A DNA stretch of 64,000 bases from Cymodocea nodosa (Eukaryota > Streptophyta > Magnoliopsida > Alismatales > Cymodoceaceae), in assembly GCA_036874045.1 (NCBI GenBank), contig CM072341.1, forward strand, positions 5,344,501 to 5,408,500, read 5' to 3'. Made by a program: the position numbers and the translations under genes. The notes under the pieces are model-generated. The model did not search any database, was not told the origin of the DNA, and worked only from the letters and a program-made list of their open reading frames with translations. Shown piece after piece: positions 58,680 to 64,000 of the stretch (within the stretch, counting starts at the first letter, position 1; each line of letters begins with the position of its first letter).

Positions 58680-58709
58680 AGTAATACAATTATTAGCAAC
58701 TATGTATAT

Positions 58710-60311
58710 TGAGTATTTTGTTTTGATGTTGTGTGCTGAATGAAATTAATCATATTTACTCAATTACTATTGCTTGTGAAAGGAAATTAAAATCATTAAT
58801 TAATATAGAAAAAGCTTACTGATATAAATACTTGTCCGTATTGGATCTGAAATTATACTAAGTTAATAACTAGTCGTTTCATTGCATTAATTTCTCATTT
58901 AACTAAACGTTAAGTTAACGTGTGTTTTTATTGAAAAGCATGAAATGTTTTAAAGTTATATTTTCTGTATCATGTATAGTGCACGTTCGGAAAACTCGTT
59001 AAGTTAGAGTTTTAGTCGTATAGAGATCACGTGAGAACTCGTTAAGTTAGAGGCTTAAAGGTTAAAATAGATCACGTGAGAACTCATTAAGTTAGTGAGT
59101 AAAAGTTTAGACAACTCGTTAAGTTAGTGTTATACACGTGGTGAAATTATAAGTTACGAATGTTATATTGTATCACGTGAGGTGCACATGTTTAACTCGT
59201 TAAGTTAACATAAATAAACACGTTGAGTTACTATATTGAATACTAAGGCAACGCGTTAGGTTAGCGTTATAAACTTATTATTTTTTGCACGTGGTAGAAT
59301 TCTTTTTATAAAAACATTTGTATATTACTGGTTCGTTAAGTTATTGTAACACAGTAGAGATAGTTCATTGAGTTATCCATAACACAACAGAGTTAGTTCA
59401 TTTAGTTAGCTACAGTACTTGTCACATGAATGGGCACATGAGAAACTCGTTAAGTTGAAAACGTTAAGTTATATATACTTGTGTTACTCGTTTAGTTAAC
59501 ATTAAAGTAACGACTTCTTATTATGCTTGATGAAAAATTTTGGACGAGAAAGTTTATTTTGCAAGAAATATTTTAGAGATCTAGGATTGATGACTAAAGA
59601 AAATTCAAAATGTAAACGTAGGTCAGAATGTGTGTATTTTGATGAAGGAAAAAGAAAAGACGTGAAGAAGTGGAAAACTAGTAGTGATTAAACGTGGAGG
59701 ATATGCATGAAATGAAGATATAGTATAAAAGGCATAGAATTCTCGTTGATCAAATTATCCCTACACACCAAAAGAAAAATCTTTTCAGGGATCAAAAACA
59801 CCTCTTTAGGGAAAATCTCTCAGGTGGAAGAAAATTCAGTGAAGCATAAAAAGGTAAGAAATTTGTTACTGAAGATTTGAAGTATCAGGTGAAAGCAAAT
59901 TCAGTGAAGCAGAAAAAGTCAGATTTACGTCACTGAAGATTTAAAGTATCAGAAGAAAGCAAATTCGGTGAAGCATAAAAAGACAAGATATTCGTCATTG
60001 AAAAATTGTTGAAGAAGAAAGAGAAGAAGAAGAAGAAAGATCTCAAACAGGGAGAAATGTTTTAAATTCTGCAAATTAGTTTTCTCTGTTTGTAGTTATG
60101 AAATTATTTAGATGATACATGGTATCGAGATATAATTGCATCTACAATTTCTGAGGAGAATTGAATTGTATATTGTAATTGAAACCCTGAATAAAAATGA
60201 TTTTATGAAAATAGTGTCTCGACTTGTTTTTAAGTTTTAAAGTTTCAATTATATTCGAAAATATTGAGAAACACAATTCACCCCCCTCTTGTGTAGCTAT
60301 ACGATCCTACA
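58710..60311 (+). repeat. C3 5' LTR (Sirevirus-like copia)
   Basis: 1602 bp, TGAGTATTTTG to CGATCCTACA. The left border is set by the point where C3 and C4 stop matching. The first kilobase holds TAACTCGTTAAGTTA units, CACGTG motifs (for example 59029 and 59285) and GTTGAGTTA modules. TATAAAAGG is at 59724. The second part has imperfect repeats of about 55 bp (GAAGATTTGAAGTATCAGG and AGTGAAGCAGAAAAAG variants, 59830-60000). No gene is seen. Confidence 0.85.
59724..59732 (+). promoter_or_regulatory. Putative TATA box of the C LTR
   Basis: TATAAAAGG is present at the same place in C1 (27244), C2 (28887-28895) and C4 (53551-53559), a conserved position about 590 bases before the LTR end. It is a good promoter candidate, though judged by motif and conservation only. 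Confidence 0.6.
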
Positions 60312-60313
60312 AG

Positions 60314-60325
60314 TGGTATTAGAGC
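60314..60325 (+). other. C3 primer-binding site (initiator tRNA-Met type)
   Basis: TGGTATTAGAGC, one change from TGGTATCAGAGC, two bases behind the LTR end. Standard for Ty1/copia. Confidence 0.9.
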
Positions 60326-60511
60326 TTTGTTAATAATCTTTGTTATAAAATCGATACCAACATATTTAATATCATTGATTATTCTACCTTCCTTGTTTTT
60401 AAACAGACATTAATATCTGAGCATATGTTTAACTTTCTTGATTTAAGGCTCAAGTTGTTTTAAAGTTTTTAGACTGTTTAAAATCAAATAGGTTGAAAAA
60501 TTTAAGGTAAG

Positions 60512-62763
60512 ATGGCTACTGGAAATGGTAATTTTTCTTTATATGAAGGCCAAAATCTTAATCGTCCTTCTTTATTTGATGGAATTCATTTTGAATATTG
60601 GAAATATAGGATGACTGTTTTTCTTCAAAGTATAGATCATAAGTTGTGGTTCATGATTTCTAAACCATATACTCCATTATCTACCCCTTATAATACTTGG
60701 ACAATTATTGAAAATGAAAATGAAACTCTGAATGCTTAGGGCTTAAATATTTTATTTTGTGCATTGAGTTATGAACAGTTCAGTAAAGTGTCGGCATATA
60801 AATCTACTTATGAGGTGTGGCATGCATTAGAAGTTTCACATGAAGGTACTTCTCAAGTTAAAGAGACTAAAATAAGCATGTTGATTCATAAATATGAATT
60901 CTTTAAGATGCTTGAAGACGAAAGTATTTCTGAGATGTTTTCTAGATTTCTTGATATCATAAACTCTTTAAAATGCTTAGGAAAGAATTTTGAACAGAAG
61001 GATTTGGTGAGGAAAATTGTCAAATCCCTAAGTTCTAAATGGTCTTAGAAAGTAACATCAATTGAGGAATCACGAGATTTAAATGTTTATACCATGAATG
61101 AACTTATAGGAAACTTAACAGTTTATGAAGTTCAATTAAATGAATCACTGAGTCACAACAAACCAAAAATGAAGAAAGAAATAGCCTTCGAAATTAATTC
61201 AGATTCTAATATATCTACTGATTTTGACGAGGATTTGATTTTGCTGACTGGGAAATTCAAGAAAGCATGGAAAGCTAGGAAACAGCAAAGGAACAGAAAT
61301 GACAAACCCTCAACGTTAAAATCACTGAATGACAAGAATTCTTCATCCAAAAAGTATGAATGTTACAACTGTAAGAAACCTAGACATCTTTCTCTAGATT
61401 GTCCTATAAGGAAAAATGAAAAGCAAAGTAGGACAAATCAGAAGAAGACGGCTCAGAAAACTCAGAAAAAGTTTTACAAGAAAAAGGCTTTGAAGGTCAC
61501 TTGGGATGACATGTCTGAAGAGTCTGAATCTAAGGAATCATCATCAAAATCTTTACATTCAAAAGGAGAACAAGAGTTAGAAGATGTTGCTCATGTGTGC
61601 TTCATGGTAGATGAGTTTGAGGTAATATCTGATCTTGAAAGTTATTCAAATTTTAACTTTGATGAATTATTATGTGCTTATCATGCACTATTACAAAAAC
61701 TTAAAGTTTGTAAACTAGAAAATAAGAATATTAGAAACTCTTTATCCATTGTGGAAGAAGAAAATTGTTTCCTGTCTACTACTTTAGAAAAGTTTAAATG
61801 TGATAATGAAAATCATGCTAGAGATTTGCATGAATTTAGATTTAATGAATGTGTCTTGCATGAACAAATATAGAATACAAATGTTGAAAAATTAAAGATA
61901 GAATCTGAAAATGAAATCTTGAGAAAAAATATAAATGAAGTTGAATTAGAGATAGATAAATTAAAACTGAGAGAGCTAGATTTAAATTCTACCATTGAGA
62001 AATGTAATTTAAGTCAAACTAAGTTAGACAAACTAACTAGTACCCCTACAGTATCATATAAATTTGGCCTAGAATTTGATTATCCTGAATCTCAAGCCAA
62101 TAAAGGATTTATTAGTTGTAGTTCAAGTAAATCTAAGACTAAAATTCCTTTTATCATGAAACAAGGTAATAAATATGTAGAAGTAGGTACTTCAAGAGAT
62201 GAATCATGTAGTAATAATATAAATCAATGTGATTTGTCAAATTGTACTTCTAACATGACTATTAATGTTTCTAAAAATCTTGTTTCTTGTTTTGGAAATT
62301 TAGTTTCTAATGTCCCTAAAATTTCAAATAAGTGTAGTAAACTAAAAATTCAGAAACCCGAGCATGTAATTTAAAACACTGGTGTTAGACCAATTACTCA
62401 TTCTACATGTGATAAATCTAAAAATTCTTGTGCAAAAAAAGATTTTGTATGTACGGAAAATGTTAATACCAGCACAAAATCTTGGTATGAACTTATTAAA
62501 ATGTATGAGCATGACCAAAATAAATTAACATTTGATAAAAATCGGTTTGGTCTTGGTTATACTACATCTGAAAACAAAAAGAATGATTATAAGAGCAATA
62601 ATGCTATAAGTAAGTATGATGTTAAAAATAAGTCTATAGTACTTACAACTAATAAGAATGTAAATGATAATGTTAAACTATTTTTAAACAAAAAAAAGAA
62701 ATATGCGTTTAATGAACTTGGTCCTCAACAACATTGGGTACCAAGAAAAAGATTTTCTTAATT
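60512..62763 (+). pseudogene. C3 gag (Sirevirus-like, long, with coiled coil)
   Basis: It starts MATGNGNFSLYEGQNLNRPS. The N-terminal copia-type gag domain (FDGIHFEYWKYRMTVFLQSI; VWHALEVSHEGTS; MSEMFSRF-like) is followed by the CCHC knuckle CYNCKKPRHLSLDC (61361-61402; the usual Gly-His is Arg-His). A basic stretch and VTWDDMSEESESKESSSK come next, then a long coiled-coil region (ILRKNINEVELEIDKLKLRE) and a Ser/Asn-rich tail ending QQHWVPRKRFS. Long gags with such acidic and coiled-coil parts are typical of Sireviruses. Stops near 60737, 61046, 61871 and 62372, and the UAA at 62759-62761 that is kept in all copies, separate it from protease. Confidence 0.85.
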
Positions 62764-63478
62764 TGTTTTGCAGGAGGAAACAACATCAAAATGGATCTTA
62801 GATAGTGGAGCGTCAAGTCACATGACTGGATAGAAAAGTCTACTATAAAATTTTACAAATACCATGAAAGGAAGTGTAACATTTGGAAACAAAAGCAAAG
62901 ATAAAATCATAGGTATGGGTAATGTTCAAATAACTCCGACTTGTGTTATTTCGAATGTACTATATGTAGAAAACCTAGGATTTAATTTACTGAGTGTTAT
63001 AAAACTAACTGAAAATGGATATTATGTAGTGTTTGAAGATAATGTATGCAAAATTATTGATAAAAATACAGATAAAATTAAGTTTATTGCTAAAAGAAAA
63101 GGTTCTGTATGTATTTTATCTTTACCTTCTAGTGTAGTTGATTTAAATTCATGTTTGCTAGCTGAAACTAGTGATGCATATCTGTGGCATAGAAGGATTG
63201 GGCATATAAATATGAAACTGTTACATAAACTATCTAGAAAACATTTAGTGAGAGATTTACCAAAGATTAAATACTCAAAAAACTTTATGTGTGATGCATG
63301 TGAGTTAGGTAAATTTCACAAAAACTCTTTTAAATCCAAAACTGATATTTCAAGCAAGAGAGTCTTAGAACTTATACATATGGATCTATTTGGAGCAACA
63401 AGAATCATGAGTCTTGGTAGTAAACGGTATGTATTTGTTTTAGTAGATGACTTCTCTAGATACATTTGGGTATTTGTC
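62764..63478 (+). pseudogene. C3 protease and start of integrase, cut by a deletion
   Basis: It continues in the gag frame: EETTSKWILDSGASSHMTG (protease DSG) and a stop, then NKSKDKIIGMGNVQITPTCV and NLGFNLLSVIKLTENGYYVV. Integrase: LWHRRIGHINMKLLHKLSRK, CDACELGKFHKNSFKSK, HMDLFGATRIMS, VFVLVDDFSRYIWVF. At about 63478 it jumps to the end of pol (YVMCKML out of phase; CTATGTGATGTG in DNA). The rest of integrase, RT and RNase H (about 2.4 kb in C1) are missing. Confidence 0.85.
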
Positions 63479-64000
63479 GACTATGTGATGTGTAAAATGC
63501 TTAAACTCCACATAAAAAGATAAATAGTATTGATGATGTTGTTCACCTCATAGATATTATATACTTATCATAAATATCTAAAGAAATATGTAAACTGCTA
63601 CTTAGGATACTATGTATTTATTGTAAAATCATAGTAGTATCTTATTGATTTTAAGTAGTTTATCAATTTTAATGGTTTTTATGATTTTAAGTGGAAGTGT
63701 AAATGAAAAACATTAAATACTTCTGACATTCTGAAATTTTGATTAAGTGTTTTCTTTGAATCAAGGAAAGTGCATATGATCATGCATAAATTTGACTTAA
63801 TTGATTAAACTTGTAGAATAATTTATATGTAACTCATCTTAAACTATTAATCAAAAATATAAGTTTATTGAAACTGATTCATATTCTCAGTAAAATCATA
63901 GAAGTAAAAATTGTATGAGATTTGTGTTTTATTGCATCTGTATTAATGGAATACATATATATTATGCTTAAAATGAAAAGTGCTTACAAAGTGAAAATCT
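63479..64000 (+). other. C3 3' noncoding region (continues past right edge)
   Basis: Nearly identical to C1 26591-27110. No gene is seen. The 3' LTR would follow outside the window. Confidence 0.75.

Overview
This window looks like repeat-filled nuclear DNA of a flowering plant, probably heterochromatic. It is AT-rich and I see no complete host gene, tRNA or rRNA. Nearly everything is LTR retrotransposon. The features that point to a plant are an Athila-type Ty3/gypsy pol with a primer-binding site for tRNA-Asp, a Sirevirus-like Ty1/copia gag-pol with a primer-binding site for initiator tRNA-Met, a plant F-box gene, and many stop codons of the kind left by cytosine deamination. The species cannot be read from the sequence.

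Three families are present; the names are mine. Family A is Athila-like, with LTRs of about 2.1-2.2 kb. Its copies are A0 (left edge to 4551, minus), A1 (7210-23756, minus, 16.5 kb, both LTRs present), A2 and A3 (29357-53100, plus, sharing the middle LTR at 39495-41555) and A4 (54586-58709, plus, a scrambled fragment). Family C is Sirevirus-like, with an LTR of about 1.6 kb. Its copies are C2 (minus, 4552-6363 plus 27768-29356), C1 (plus, 6362-7209 plus 23757-27767), C4 (minus LTR, 53101-54585) and C3 (plus, 58710 to the right edge). Family B is another gypsy LTR of about 2.1 kb, at 2091-4173 (solo, minus) and 43713-45863 (plus).

The left half is a nest. B sits inside the A0 LTR, which sits inside C2. 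C1 was inserted into C2 in the opposite direction, and A1 was later inserted into C1. The middle is an LTR-body-LTR-body tandem of A2 and A3. The right end holds broken A3/A4 pieces separated by a copia LTR, then C3.

The most unusual feature is the architecture of family A. In A1, read from its 5' LTR, the order is PBS, zinc-knuckle linker (the back part of gag), protease, RT, RNase H, integrase, a long ORF3 of the Athila 3' ORF type, then the gag capsid part, then a plant F-box/FBA protein gene, a polypurine tract and the 3' LTR. So the capsid part of gag lies behind pol, and a host-type F-box gene rides in the element. A3 shows the same order, although its F-box gene is cut down, and A4 keeps the ORF3-to-gag part. 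The noncoding parts are built from short inverted-repeat modules (GTTGAGTTA/TAACTCAAC, CTATCCGA/TCGGATAG, ACCGA/TCGGT). Some of these, and part of the 3' noncoding region, are shared between the gypsy and copia families, which points to sequence exchange across superfamilies.
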